64,000 bases of DNA from DAOUET01 sp034430155 (GCA_034430155.1 DAOUET010000079.1:25836-89835), one strand, 5' to 3'; positions 52,113-61,462 are shown, counted from the stretch's first letter. The notes: generated by a model not told the origin, from the letters alone. A program made the numbers and translations.

Positions 52113-52664
52113 CTACGGACAATCCTTTTGCAGAGCATGCAAGTGGTTAGATAACTGCCACCTGGCCTTAGCCAGGCGCTTACCTACCGAATCCATGGGA
52201 ATACCCAACACCGCGGCAGCCTGGGTATAATCCAGTTTTTCCAGATCGATCAGGACCACAACCACGCGCAGATCTGGCTGCAAACCCGAGAGACAGGACT
52301 GGATTTCGGAAGTTTCAATTGACTCAGATTTGATTCGACTCGAGTGTGAGGAAATTCCGGAAAGCTGTGGTTGTGCCTTTCCTCTATGATTATCCCGGTT
52401 GATCCTGAACCAATAAGGATACAATGCTCGGCGGCATACATTCACCACAATTTTGAAAAGCCACAGCCGGAAATCCGCACCATGATAATCAGACAGGCGC
52501 TGGTAGATCCGCCAGACAGCCGCTTGCGTAAGTGCCTCGACATCTTGACCGGGGCATATGTAGTAGATCAAAGAATGAATCGCATCCTGATATTCAAGTA
52601 TCAGCCGGTTGAAGGCCTGAATATTACCTGCCTGGGCCGCGGAGATCAATTCGGGGGTTTCCAT
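52113..52664 (-). CDS. ECF-type RNA polymerase sigma factor
   Basis: A 183-aa sigma factor. Region 2 covers about residues 8-75 (AAQAGNIQAFNRLILEYQDAIHSLIYYIC, then VEALTQAAVWRIYQRLSDY and FRLWLFKIVVNVCRRAL). Region 4 covers ~125-175 (CLSGLQPDLRVVVVLIDLEKLDYTQAAAVLGIPMDSVGKRLAKARWQL). The YxQAAxxLGI recognition helix is normal. Here Thr-Gln-Ala replaces the Asp-Glu-Glu seen in most region 2 segments, so core binding may be atypical. No anti-sigma factor is adjacent. The two WD40-like lipoprotein genes lie just upstream on the same strand. Confidence 0.85.
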   Translation of the reverse strand: METPELISAAQAGNIQAFNRLILEYQDAIHSLIYYICPGQDVEALTQAAVWRIYQRLSDYHGADFRLWLFKIVVNVCRRALYPYWFRINRDNHRGKAQPQLSGISSHSSRIKSESIETSEIQSCLSGLQPDLRVVVVLIDLEKLDYTQAAAVLGIPMDSVGKRLAKARWQLSNHLHALQKDCP

Positions 52665-52729
52665 CTTGGTTCAATTGGCTCATTGAGTTGGGCAAATATG
52701 GAAGTTAGCCAGCATATCCATATCCCAGG

Positions 52730-54022
52730 TCACTGGCCTTCTGGCCGCCACCAATCCCACAAGGCTTGCCAGTTGATATAATCATAGGCTCCCACCGGCT
52801 CGGGGCGGGGTGTCAGTTCGTTTACCACCTGGCGCAGGTTGCTTCCATTAGACTGCATCATCCACAAGCTGGCTTCATCCTCGCTCAACCTGGCGAACAA
52901 TATCTCTCCTCCGTCAACCGACCACAAGGGGAGATCATCACTGTAGCGAGGATCTTTGGTGAAGGGGATCTGGTGGCCGGCATGGGCATCGATAACCCAA
53001 ATCCGTCTGCCACCCGCCGAGGTCCTTTGGATTGAATTCCCATTTTCCCGGATGGCACTCACTGCAATTTGACTACCATCTGGGGACCAGGCTGGATAAC
53101 GCAAAGAGTGATCCCCGAAGGCTGCTATAGGCTGCAAGGTCATAGTCTCGATATCCAGGATCACCAGGGAGGAGGGATTAGTGATATTGGTATCTTCCGT
53201 GACGAAGGCCACTTTGCCGGTAGAGGACCAGGCTATAGACCCCCAAAACGGTAAGGTTTGAGCACCTGTACAGAGAGATTGATGGTCTTGAAGGGAGAGC
53301 ATACACATCGGCAATCCTTGCTCTTCAATCGAGGGGGTTACGGTATCCCAACGCCAAAAGGCTAACCAGTGACCATCGGGGGAGGCCAGGGCTAGGTGGG
53401 GGAGGTTACTCATGTCATCGGATGTATAAAGCGAAACCGTCCCTGGCTGGTCTAGAGAGATTTTTTCGAGTGAGACCGCGTATTTATCCGCCTGGATGCT
53501 ACCTTTATTGAAAAACAGCGCCTGACCGTCTGCGCTCCATTGGAAATTTTCCTGGGTAATCTCAGGGGAGCGCTCGAGTAGTCCAACTACAGTCTGGTCG
53601 TCCGCATCATAGAGAACCAACCCCGAGCTTTCTGAGTAGTATGCTAGGCGATCGTTGTTTGGGGACCATGCGAACCAGTCAATTAAGGTGTTATCTAGCT
53701 GCGAGGCTTTCTGAGCGTACATGTCCACCACCCACAACTGGCTCCTTTTTAGAAAAGCCAGATGTTGGCCGCTGGCGGACCACTTCGGAGAGCTGTTATA
53801 ACCATCTCGGGTCAGGCGCGTCAGGTTTTCACTGTCCAGGTCGAGGGTCCATAAATCTCCCCCGGTGATGTAGGCCAATTTTCCCAACCTGGACTGCGGT
53901 GGTTGGGTCTCTACGGAGACCCGGATATCGAAGGTTCCTTTACAGGCCGCCAGGGTAGTGAATCCCAAGAATATACAGGGAAACCAGAGCTTGGTTCTAA
54001 GAGCGGAAGCGATTATGGGCAT
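52730..54022 (-). CDS. WD40/TolB-like beta-propeller lipoprotein A
   Basis: About 430 aa from ATG 54022, which gives a proper signal peptide (IFLGFTTLAACKG lipobox); a TTG at 54058 is an alternative. The mature protein has six or so propeller repeats such as YNSSPKWSASGQHLAFLKRS, FAWSPNNDRLAYYSESSG and YPAWSPDGSQIAVSAIREN. It is a surface-exposed binding protein of unknown partner. The homologous lipoprotein B lies directly upstream, so they are a co-transcribed pair. Confidence 0.8.
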   Translation of the reverse strand: MPIIASALRTKLWFPCIFLGFTTLAACKGTFDIRVSVETQPPQSRLGKLAYITGGDLWTLDLDSENLTRLTRDGYNSSPKWSASGQHLAFLKRSQLWVVDMYAQKASQLDNTLIDWFAWSPNNDRLAYYSESSGLVLYDADDQTVVGLLERSPEITQENFQWSADGQALFFNKGSIQADKYAVSLEKISLDQPGTVSLYTSDDMSNLPHLALASPDGHWLAFWRWDTVTPSIEEQGLPMCMLSLQDHQSLCTGAQTLPFWGSIAWSSTGKVAFVTEDTNITNPSSLVILDIETMTLQPIAAFGDHSLRYPAWSPDGSQIAVSAIRENGNSIQRTSAGGRRIWVIDAHAGHQIPFTKDPRYSDDLPLWSVDGGEILFARLSEDEASLWMMQSNGSNLRQVVNELTPRPEPVGAYDYINWQALWDWWRPEGQ

Positions 54023-54070
54023 CGGTCGTGATCCAAAAAGGCTTTGCAACCCAGCCAACCGCCCGGGGCG

Positions 54071-55315
54071 CTAGTGCCAAAGGGCAGCCTGAGCGCCATC
54101 CGGGCGAGGGAAAGCCAGGATATCGCCGGTCAATTGATTGACCAACAAGGCTCCCGGTTTACTCTCGTGTTCCAGCAACAACCACTGACCATCCGGGCTG
54201 AGGCTGCGAAGATGAAAGCCCGCCTGATGGATGGGAACTACCTGGGTAAATTCGCCGGAAGGGACCTCTAAACGCCAGAGGCCGTAGGATTCCAAAGGTT
54301 CATCCCAGGGGTTCCCAGGGTTGAGCAGGAAATACAGGCTCCCACCATCCGGTGACCATATCATTCCGGCAACATGGCTGGGCGGTTGGGGTAGGGCAAG
54401 AGTTCGGGGTGGGGTCAGTGGAAGAGAAGGTAGATCATAGAGGTTGATCACTCCCTCAAACGTGTCGTTCAAGACGCCCAATTGGGAAGCCGTGGCCAAC
54501 AGGCGCCCATTCGGCGCCAGGGAGGCATACCCCGAACCTTCAACTGCGAGTTCCTTTTCCATTTCGCCGCTTACTAAATCAAACAGGCGCACGCTGGCGA
54601 AGTCCGGATCCTGCCCGACCGGCAACAGGTACAAGCCCCGACCATCCACGGTCAATCCCAATACTCGCAGATTCTGGGGCAGGGAAAGATCTGGATGTAA
54701 TGTACCTTCATTTATCCGGTAAGTCCCAATCAAAGTGCGAAAACTGAAGACAACGCTTGGATCATCGATGACAGCAGAATATAAGATTTGAGCCTGCCCG
54801 GTCAGGAGGAAATCGCCGAAAAGCACCTGCATCTCTGGTTTGAACAGTAGCTCGGTGGTGCCATTGGTGAGATCAACCCGCTGGATGCCGCCCTCGCGCA
54901 AGGCCAGCAGGGTATTACCAACTTGAATGGCGTTCTTTACCAGTCCGGCCTCCGGCAATTCCCCCAGTGTTTGGGGCGCTTCGCCGGCAATCAGCTTTAA
55001 CAGCCGGTTTTCCTGGATATAGTACAAAGCAGGCGGTGGATTCTGTACCGGTATATCTGTTAGGGCGCCGGAGGCCTGTGATCCAAGCATGTTTGATAAT
55101 GCAGATCCTTCCCCGGAGGGTTCCTCCGGTAAGAGGTACGGACCGGTGATCGTCGGAGAGACCGCGGTTTGCCTCTCATCGTAGGGCACTAACGGGACCT
55201 GGGTTTGCTCAACACACCCGGCCAGCATCAAGAGGAGCAAGGCCAGTAGCGGTCCCAGTCCGACGAAAACCGGATTCCAGCCATAATGTGCTTGTGACCC
55301 CTTCCTTGGTTGCAT
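54071..55315 (-). CDS. WD40-like beta-propeller lipoprotein B
   Basis: A 414-aa lipoprotein from ATG 55315 (AGGAG 8 nt upstream). The lipobox is LLLLMLAGCVEQ. The mature part has a Pro/Thr-rich linker followed by propeller-like repeats, e.g. YASLAPNGRLLATASQLG, HVAGMIWSPDGGSLYFLLN and FHLRSLSPDGQWLLLEHES. It differs from lipoprotein A in sequence but shares length and architecture. The two genes are adjacent on the same strand, suggesting a joint surface complex. Confidence 0.8.
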   Translation of the reverse strand: MQPRKGSQAHYGWNPVFVGLGPLLALLLLMLAGCVEQTQVPLVPYDERQTAVSPTITGPYLLPEEPSGEGSALSNMLGSQASGALTDIPVQNPPPALYYIQENRLLKLIAGEAPQTLGELPEAGLVKNAIQVGNTLLALREGGIQRVDLTNGTTELLFKPEMQVLFGDFLLTGQAQILYSAVIDDPSVVFSFRTLIGTYRINEGTLHPDLSLPQNLRVLGLTVDGRGLYLLPVGQDPDFASVRLFDLVSGEMEKELAVEGSGYASLAPNGRLLATASQLGVLNDTFEGVINLYDLPSLPLTPPRTLALPQPPSHVAGMIWSPDGGSLYFLLNPGNPWDEPLESYGLWRLEVPSGEFTQVVPIHQAGFHLRSLSPDGQWLLLEHESKPGALLVNQLTGDILAFPRPDGAQAALWH

Positions 55316-55400
55316 TATCATATCTCCTAGCTGTTCATCTATCCCCGGAGGAGGTTTTTTCTATCACGGGAACCGGAAGGAATGAGTCATAACCCTATTA

Positions 55401-56804
55401 TTAATTATCCTTATTTTCAAAGGTAACGAAAGCAAACCACCCGAGCTTTTCGTTCTCTATACGCAGGTCGATCTTTGACCTGTCTTGCAGCTCGCTGGGG
55501 ATATCGAACGTATACTTGACACTGCCGCCATCCTCATCACGCAGGGTACCCACATGGATACCCTTCACACCCTTGGTGCCGGCTTTGCCCATGAACACAT
55601 CAAATGTAACGTTAGCGGGCAGGTTGGTGGTCTTTATTTTCACCCAATTGTTTTCATCGACGCCCTGAATGGTGAAGCCGAATTCAGGTGCTTGTATTCC
55701 ACCGGTATTGCCAGTTACGTTGGCGTTAATAAACCAGTTGGAAGCGCTGTCACCGATGGCATTATAGAGATTGACCCCAATTTTCATTATGTCGACCAGC
55801 TTCTTGGGCAGGGTGTAGGTTGCCTTGAAGGAACCATCCTTGTCTGTGTATGCGGACCCGCTCAGGATGGCGCTGGTCGATAAAGCTCCGTACTTGCTAA
55901 AGTAAACGGTGTAGCGTGAATTGGCTGCCAGGTTTACTCCTTGCAGGACGACGTATTGATCTTCTTTTACGCTTAGGACGTAGACACGGATACCGCTGCC
56001 AGTGGTGGGTACCACAACGGGCACGGTGTTGCTGGAGCCGGTCTGGAGGACACACAGATTCTGTCCTGGGTAGATGCGGCTGGGATCTTTCAAGCCGTTG
56101 ATCTCTGAAAGGGTGCGCCAATTTGTGTTGTAAATCCGGGCGATGGCCACCAGGTATTCACCTCTTTGCACCGTGTGCCACTTCTTGCAATTTTCTACCA
56201 CAGGTACCTGTGTTCCGCCGGTATTACCCGATGTGGTGGTGTTATAGAACCAGTTGGATGCGCTGTCGCCACTGGCATTATAGAGATTGACGCTAATTTT
56301 TTCTATATCGATCAGCTTCTTAGGAAGTGAGTAGGTTACCTTAAAGGAGCCGTATTTGTCTGTGTAAGCGGACCCACCCAGGATAGCACTGGTGGATAAA
56401 GCCCCGTACTTACTGAAGTAAACCGCGTAGCGTGAGGTAGCCGCCAGGTTTACCCCTTGCAGGACAACATACTGATCTTCTTTGACACTAAGCGCAAAAA
56501 CCCGTACGCTGCTGCTGGTGATGGGCAGCACCACAGGCACAGTGCTGCTGGTGCCGGTTTGGGACACGCACAGCTTATGTCCTGGGTAGATGCGGCTGGG
56601 ATCTTTCAGGCCGTTAATCTCTGCCAAGGTGCGCCAATTGGTATCGTACAACTTGGCGATCGACACCAGGTATTCGCCCCGTTGCACCGTGTGCCACTGT
56701 TTACAGTTCTCCACCGCTGCAGTGGGTTGGCTGGTGGCTGCCACCAGCCCGGAGAAAACGACTAAAGCCATCAGGATGAGAGAGATTCTTTTGAGAGTCG
56801 ACAT
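55401..56804 (-). CDS. Secreted LysM protein with internal duplication
   Basis: A 467-aa protein from ATG 56804 (GAGGTGTGAA upstream). A signal peptide (ISLILMALVVFSGLVAATS) is followed by two long repeats of about 180 residues. Each has a LysM (CKxWHTVQRGEYLVxIA, TNWRTLxEINGLKDPSRIYPG) and then a beta domain (VFALSVKEDQYVVLQGVNLAA, YAVYFSKYGALSTSAILGG). A final different beta domain (FTIQGVDENNWVKIKTTNLP) ends the protein. LysM binds peptidoglycan. The near-identical repeats indicate recent duplication. It lies just downstream of a two-component operon, and paired 10-bp direct repeats (56977-56996) lie upstream of its start. Confidence 0.85.
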   Translation of the reverse strand: MSTLKRISLILMALVVFSGLVAATSQPTAAVENCKQWHTVQRGEYLVSIAKLYDTNWRTLAEINGLKDPSRIYPGHKLCVSQTGTSSTVPVVLPITSSSVRVFALSVKEDQYVVLQGVNLAATSRYAVYFSKYGALSTSAILGGSAYTDKYGSFKVTYSLPKKLIDIEKISVNLYNASGDSASNWFYNTTTSGNTGGTQVPVVENCKKWHTVQRGEYLVAIARIYNTNWRTLSEINGLKDPSRIYPGQNLCVLQTGSSNTVPVVVPTTGSGIRVYVLSVKEDQYVVLQGVNLAANSRYTVYFSKYGALSTSAILSGSAYTDKDGSFKATYTLPKKLVDIMKIGVNLYNAIGDSASNWFINANVTGNTGGIQAPEFGFTIQGVDENNWVKIKTTNLPANVTFDVFMGKAGTKGVKGIHVGTLRDEDGGSVKYTFDIPSELQDRSKIDLRIENEKLGWFAFVTFENKDN

Positions 56805-56976
56805 TTCACACCTCACTATGTTGTTTTGTGCTCCCGGATCGCTTTCATGATGCTGCACAATTGGTAGATTTACCCATTTTCGAGGGATGTCCTCATCGGT
56901 GCTGGAAGATACAGCAAGTCATTCCTCTTTGGGCATTGAGAGTATAGACTACCCTTGTTTCAGGGTTATATCAGGG

Positions 56977-56996
56977 ATGTAACAAGTTGTAACAAT
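56977..56996 (-). promoter_or_regulatory. Tandem 10-bp direct repeats upstream of the LysM gene
   Basis: GATGTAACAA and GTTGTAACAA are adjacent (9 of 10 identical). They lie about 175 bases upstream of the LysM start and just past the histidine kinase stop. Two tandem repeats of this length suit an OmpR/PhoB dimer. The role is inferred from position next to such a system. Confidence 0.4.
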
Positions 56997-57005
56997 TGAG
57001 GGGGG

Positions 57006-57935
57006 TTAAGGATGGAGAGGCAGGCGTAAGGTAAAAACAGTCCCCTGTTCCGGGCGGCTGCGTACAGTAACACTGCCTGCATGTCGAATCATGATAGCCC
57101 GCACCAGAGCCAAACCCAGACCACTGCCTGGGGCGCCGCGAGCGTTTACACCCCGATAAAGTTCTTCGAATATATGGGGCAAATCATCTTCGGATATCCC
57201 CGGGCCGTTATCCGCGACTTCCACAACCAGCCAGGGAGGGACTTCAAAGGCTCGCACTTCGATCATCGCTCCCTCGGGGGTGAACTTGAGGGCGTTGTCC
57301 AGCAGGTTATAGCAAGCCAACCAGAGCAGTCCTCGGTCGCCGGGCACGGAAGGCAAAGGCCAGGGGTCTTGCAGAAATAGTAACTGCACCTGACGCGCTT
57401 CGTAGCCCGGATGTCCTTGGGCAGCTTCCATAATTTCCTTTAATAACTCCCCCATATTGACCGGCAGGAGATCAATCTCAAGTTCTTCCAGTTCGGCTAG
57501 CTTACGCAGGTCGGTCACTAGCCGACCAAGACGTTCCACTTGAACTGACATATCGCTCATCGCCTGGGCGTAATTTTCCACCTGTTGATCATCCGAAAGA
57601 TAAGCGATCTCAGCACGTAGAGCGGTCAGCGGGTTTTTCAGTTCGTGATCGAGCTGGCTGAGAAAACGCCTACGCATTTGGGCTGCTTCGCGATGGATTT
57701 GAGCCTGCACACGTTGAGCCCGCCGTTCGATCCTTTCGTGAGCGATCCAGAACCCGAGTAGAAGCAAGGCTAAAAGGGTACCAGCGGTTAATGCCAGCGA
57801 GCCCGGATCTATGCGGATGCGAATATTGAGCACCGTACCCACCGCGCCTTTGGAATGGAACAAGATGAATAAAACCAGCCCTACCCAAAACGGCAGGCTG
57901 AGTCCGATGACCACCAATCCTCGGCGCAACCTCAT
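57006..57935 (-). CDS. Membrane sensor histidine kinase
   Basis: A 309-aa kinase whose ATG overlaps the response regulator stop (ATGA). Two spans lie at about residues 8-27 and 45-63 with a very short outer loop, so it may sense membrane state or a partner. HisKA is FLSQLDHELKNPLTALRAEI, the N-box reads LLDNALKFTPEG, and the ATP boxes are ADNGPGISEDDLPHIF and GSGLGLALVRAIMIRHAG. There is no HAMP domain. It pairs with the regulator encoded immediately upstream. Confidence 0.92.
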   Translation of the reverse strand: MRLRRGLVVIGLSLPFWVGLVLFILFHSKGAVGTVLNIRIRIDPGSLALTAGTLLALLLLGFWIAHERIERRAQRVQAQIHREAAQMRRRFLSQLDHELKNPLTALRAEIAYLSDDQQVENYAQAMSDMSVQVERLGRLVTDLRKLAELEELEIDLLPVNMGELLKEIMEAAQGHPGYEARQVQLLFLQDPWPLPSVPGDRGLLWLACYNLLDNALKFTPEGAMIEVRAFEVPPWLVVEVADNGPGISEDDLPHIFEELYRGVNARGAPGSGLGLALVRAIMIRHAGSVTVRSRPEQGTVFTLRLPLHP

Positions 57936-58663
57936 GCGGTTTCCCCATCGCTCCCCACTACGGGAGGCATGAAGCGGTACCCCACACCGATGACGGTTTC
58001 GATATAGATCCCCTGTTCGGAGTTATCCCCCAGAGCCCGGCGCAGTTCAGCTATCCGCATGTCGACGGCCCGGGTGGCGACCGGCTGCATCCAGCCCCAG
58101 ACCGTATCCATGAGCTGTTCCCGGGTGAAGACTTGATCGGGATGAAGCATCAAGTACTCCAACAAGGACAGCGCTTTGGGGGTCAGTTCGACCGGCTGTC
58201 CGCGAACCTCAACCCTTCGTGCCCAGCGGTCGAGCAGCAGCTCGCCTGAGCGCAGGCGGACTGCCATGCTTAATGGCTTTCTTTCGGGTGAGGCTTGCCG
58301 GCGGCGCAGGACGGCGCGGATGCGGGCGATCAACTCCTGGGGATCGAAGGGCTTGCATAGGTAATCATCGGCCCCTTCCTCCAGGCTAAGCACCCTGTCG
58401 GTTGTGCTGCTGACCTGGGTTAGCATGATCACCGGGACCCAATTACCGGCTTGGCGTAAGCGGCGGCAGACTTCGCGCCCATCTGGGCCGGGCATCATGA
58501 CATCTAGAACAATCAGATCGGGATCCAGTTCGCTAGCCAGGCGTAAGGCGGAATGGCCATCCTGGGCTACCGTCACTTGGAAACCGGCGCGCTCTAACAT
58601 CGGGGCCAGGTAATCGGTAATGGCTTTCTCGTCGTCAACCAGGAGAATCGGGCGACCGGGCAT
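57932..58663 (-). CDS. OmpR/PhoB-family response regulator
   Basis: A 243-aa regulator from ATG 58663 (GAGGTGGC upstream). The receiver has LLVDDEKAI, phospho-Asp in LIVLDVMMPGPDG, Thr/Ser in VIMLTQVSS and Lys in YLCKPFDPQEL. The winged helix has LTPKALSLLEYLMLHPDQVFTREQLMDTVWG and VDMRIAELRRALGD. It probably controls nearby envelope genes such as the LysM protein. This is inferred from position. Confidence 0.92.
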   Translation of the reverse strand: MPGRPILLVDDEKAITDYLAPMLERAGFQVTVAQDGHSALRLASELDPDLIVLDVMMPGPDGREVCRRLRQAGNWVPVIMLTQVSSTTDRVLSLEEGADDYLCKPFDPQELIARIRAVLRRRQASPERKPLSMAVRLRSGELLLDRWARRVEVRGQPVELTPKALSLLEYLMLHPDQVFTREQLMDTVWGWMQPVATRAVDMRIAELRRALGDNSEQGIYIETVIGVGYRFMPPVVGSDGETA

Positions 58664-59302
58664 AAGCCACCTCTTCAAATCTCCTATATTCGCTAAATTC
58701 GATCTTGTTATGGCTCATTGTTAGGGAGATGGTTGCGTTCCGTTCTTACCATATCTTAGTCTCCGAGGGTTGTCAAGGAACTAGGCTTCGGCTATGACAG
58801 GGGTTTGGACATCGATGTAAACCAGGTTAGTGAAGGTTTTTAAACATGTTGGGAATCCGTCTCATGGTACAGTCGCCTCATCGCGACCTCCAAGGTCTGA
58901 AAATGTCACCCTGCCCGAACCATTGGGACCGTTTTCGTATACGACATGCTCAACCCGACACGCACCGACAGTTCAAGGCTGCCCACAAAATGTACCTACT
59001 ATGCTCGGGCGGGATCAGTGTGGTTTTTCCGATCCACCTACCAGCCCCATCTGCCTGTCAATCGTATCGTTGCATGGCAAGATCACTGCCGGACCGTTTA
59101 CGTACACCGGTGCTCTTGGCCTTTCCAAACCAGGTTTCCTGATTCCAGCTTCCCTTTGAGACAAGTTTCAAAGGGGATATATAGAAGGGGGTAAAATACT
59201 CCCAAAAGGCATTACAAATTACACTAATAAATTTTTGATTGATGGCTAAAAATTAATAGAACCGGTATTTTTTTAACGGTAATAATAGGATCGGAGTAAG
59301 AG
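58664..59302. other. Intergenic region upstream of the tungsten-cofactor maturase
   Basis: No convincing gene is seen in these 639 bases. Three overlapping frames near 58830-59194 share protein-like patches but no family. An 8-bp hairpin CCCTTTGA/TCAAAGGG (59152-59159 and 59168-59175) and a GGGGGTAAAATACTCCC-type small stem lie in the last 150 bases before the maturase gene. Confidence 0.4.
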
Positions 59303-60562
59303 ATGACCTCAACCAAACCAACCACTGCTTGGGCAGAAGTAGACGAACAAGGGCGCTTGATCCTGCCGGCCGAGGTGGTTTCACGCTATGGGCTGCAGCC
59401 CGGCGCAAAAGTGCGTCTCGATGAAGGCAACAACTTCGTCCGCCTTCACCGCCCGGTAACGCACCTGACCAAGGTCTACATTGAGCCAACCGTAGCTTGC
59501 AACCTCGATTGCATCACCTGCTTCCGCAATAATTGGGACCAACCTATCGCCCCCATGAGTGAAGCAACCTTCGAGCACATCCTGGTGGGGCTAAAGGCAC
59601 TCGACCCTATTCCCAATGTCTATTTTGGCGGCATTGGAGAGCCGCTCTTCCACCCTAATACGGTTGAGTGGGTTGCCATGATCAAGGCGCTGGGGGTCAA
59701 GGTCGAACTGATCACTAATGGGACCACCCTGACGGAAAAGAAAACCCGCCAGCTGGTCGACGCTGGCCTGGACATGCTCTGGGTGTCCATCGACGGCGCC
59801 ACGCCCGAATCCTACTCCGACGTGCGCCTGGGTGCCGAACTGCCCAAAATCATAGCAAATATCCGGCGTCTTGCCAAAATGCGTAAAGGTGGTCATTTCC
59901 CCCAGCCCGAAATTGGCATTGCCTTCCTGGCCATGCAGCGCAATATTGCTGACCTGCCCAGAGTCATCCGCCTCGGAATCTCGCTGGGAGCCAAACATTT
60001 TTCGGTAAGCAACATTCAGCCTGCCACCGCCGACATGCAAGCTGACCGTCTCTACACAGGCACTATGCGCAACATTGCCTATCTGCCCTCCTCTGTCCTG
60101 CCACGTCTGAGCCTCCCCAAAATGGACTTTAACGATCAAACCCAAGAAGCCCTGACGCAAGCTTTTAACAGCGGCTGTAATGTCAGTTTTGCGGGTAACA
60201 ACTGGGGCGGCGCGAACGACGTCTGCAACTTTGTCGAGAGTGGGACTATGTCCATCGCGTGGAATGGAGATGTCAGCCCATGCTGGCCGCTGATGCATAC
60301 CCACACCAGCTTCCTGCACGGCAAGCCGCGCCTATCGAAGAAGCACGTCATCGGAAACGTAGCAGAAAGTTCTCTCTTGGACTTATGGCTTGATCCCGAT
60401 TATCGGGCCTATCGCGAACGCCTGCACAACTTCGTCTTTGCGCCCTGCACCTTCTGTGGCGGTTGCGATCTCTCTGAAGCCAACCAAGAAGACTGCCTCG
60501 GCAATACCTTCCCATCCTGCGGCGGTTGCTTGTGGGCGCAGGGCATCATTCAGTGCCCATGA
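59303..60562 (+). CDS. Tungsten-cofactor oxidoreductase radical SAM maturase
   Basis: A 419-aa radical SAM/SPASM protein (ATG, GGAG 7 nt upstream). Residues 8-50 are an AbrB/MazE-like strand-turn domain (EVDEQGRLILPAEVV, then GLQPGAKVRLDEG). The radical SAM core begins near residue 57 with the cluster motif CNLDCITC (CxxxCxxC), followed by YFGGIGEPLFH and LITNGTTL. The C-terminal SPASM part has many cysteines (CTFCGGCDLSEANQEDC, SCGGCLW). This architecture matches the maturases linked to tungsten aldehyde oxidoreductases. Two MoaD-like genes follow and the AOR gene converges downstream, supporting a role in W-bispyranopterin cofactor assembly. The exact reaction is unknown. Confidence 0.9.
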   Translation: MTSTKPTTAWAEVDEQGRLILPAEVVSRYGLQPGAKVRLDEGNNFVRLHRPVTHLTKVYIEPTVACNLDCITCFRNNWDQPIAPMSEATFEHILVGLKALDPIPNVYFGGIGEPLFHPNTVEWVAMIKALGVKVELITNGTTLTEKKTRQLVDAGLDMLWVSIDGATPESYSDVRLGAELPKIIANIRRLAKMRKGGHFPQPEIGIAFLAMQRNIADLPRVIRLGISLGAKHFSVSNIQPATADMQADRLYTGTMRNIAYLPSSVLPRLSLPKMDFNDQTQEALTQAFNSGCNVSFAGNNWGGANDVCNFVESGTMSIAWNGDVSPCWPLMHTHTSFLHGKPRLSKKHVIGNVAESSLLDLWLDPDYRAYRERLHNFVFAPCTFCGGCDLSEANQEDCLGNTFPSCGGCLWAQGIIQCP

Positions 60563-60724
60563 GCCGGCTGATAATTCAAAGAATGGTAGAATAAAAATTG
60601 ATTTAGCCGCACAGGTTGGGTAGGTGGTGCTGGTGAGAAGACCATTAGGTCTGCCTTATCGAAACCAAGACTCTACCGAACTAATCACCATATCGAGACC
60701 AGATCTTGGAGAAAAAACCCACCT

Positions 60725-61042
60725 ATGCGAGTAGATTTTTACGGTACTTACCGCCTGATTACGAAAACAAAGGCGATTGAGTTTGAAATCCCCCAGGGCG
60801 GCACCATCCGTGACATATTGCATGCTGTGACCATACACTTTCCAGCGCTGCGGGATGAGATGTTTGATGAGCGTACAAATTTATATGCTTACATCCCCAT
60901 CTACATTAACGGACGAAATCCGCGCTTACTTAAGGATGGTCTCGATACGATCATCAAACCAGAGGATGTACTAAGCATTTTCTCGCCCATTTCTAGCGGG
61001 CGTATTAATGTTGAAGATGTCAATCAATCGGTGACCGGTTAA
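60725..61042 (+). CDS. MoaD/ThiS-like ubiquitin-fold protein without C-terminal GG
   Basis: A 105-aa beta-grasp protein: MRVDFYGTYRLITKTKAIEF, then GGTIRDILHAVTIHFPALRD and INGRNPRLLKDGLDTIIKPED. MoaD proteins carry sulfur as a thiocarboxylate on a C-terminal Gly-Gly. Here the end reads SISSG-less sequence VNQSVTG, with no GG, so it may not be thiocarboxylated. It could be a scaffold or regulator for the next protein, with which it shares the domain. It follows the radical SAM maturase by about 160 bases. Confidence 0.85.
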   Translation: MRVDFYGTYRLITKTKAIEFEIPQGGTIRDILHAVTIHFPALRDEMFDERTNLYAYIPIYINGRNPRLLKDGLDTIIKPEDVLSIFSPISSGRINVEDVNQSVTG

Positions 61043-61065
61043 TTTTTCCCGAGAGAGAAACCGCC

Positions 61066-61344
61066 ATGAAAGTTAATTTTTACGCCACCTTGCGCGATAT
61101 CACCGGGCAAAAAACAGTCGATATTGACATCCCGGAGAATGCTACAGTACGTCAACTGGTGGACGCAATTGTGAGGCGCTATCCGCTGTTGCGTGATAAG
61201 CTGATTGACGAGAACGACGATTTGTGGGGGTTTATACATATCTTTATCAACGGACGCGACGCCCCCTTCCTGGATGATGAATTGGAAACCGTTATCAATC
61301 CGGTCGATACCATCAGCATTTTCCCGGCCGTCGGCGGCGGATAG
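61066..61344 (+). CDS. MoaD-like sulfur-carrier protein
   Basis: A 92-aa beta-grasp protein: MKVNFYATLRDITGQKTVDI, NATVRQLVDAIVRRYPLLRD and INGRDAPFLDDELETVINPVD. It ends FPAVGGG, the expected Gly-Gly tail for thiocarboxylate formation. It is a paralogue of the preceding gene, which lacks this tail. It probably supplies dithiolene sulfur for the tungsten cofactor of the AOR encoded downstream on the opposite strand. A bidirectional terminator follows. Confidence 0.9.
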   Translation: MKVNFYATLRDITGQKTVDIDIPENATVRQLVDAIVRRYPLLRDKLIDENDDLWGFIHIFINGRDAPFLDDELETVINPVDTISIFPAVGGG

Positions 61345-61462
61345 ATGTCGTCTTAAAAAACAACCAAAGTACTGATTGAACTTGTCTTTATTAATATCTC
61401 CGCGCTAAGCGGAGCTGCCTTTTCCCCTTGCACCAACCTGAAGGGCGGTGGGTAATGCAGGG

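Noticed and set aside
58830..59194. Three overlapping frames upstream of the radical SAM maturase
   Set aside because: Each lacks a family match and a good start, and the region is more simply a leader and promoter.
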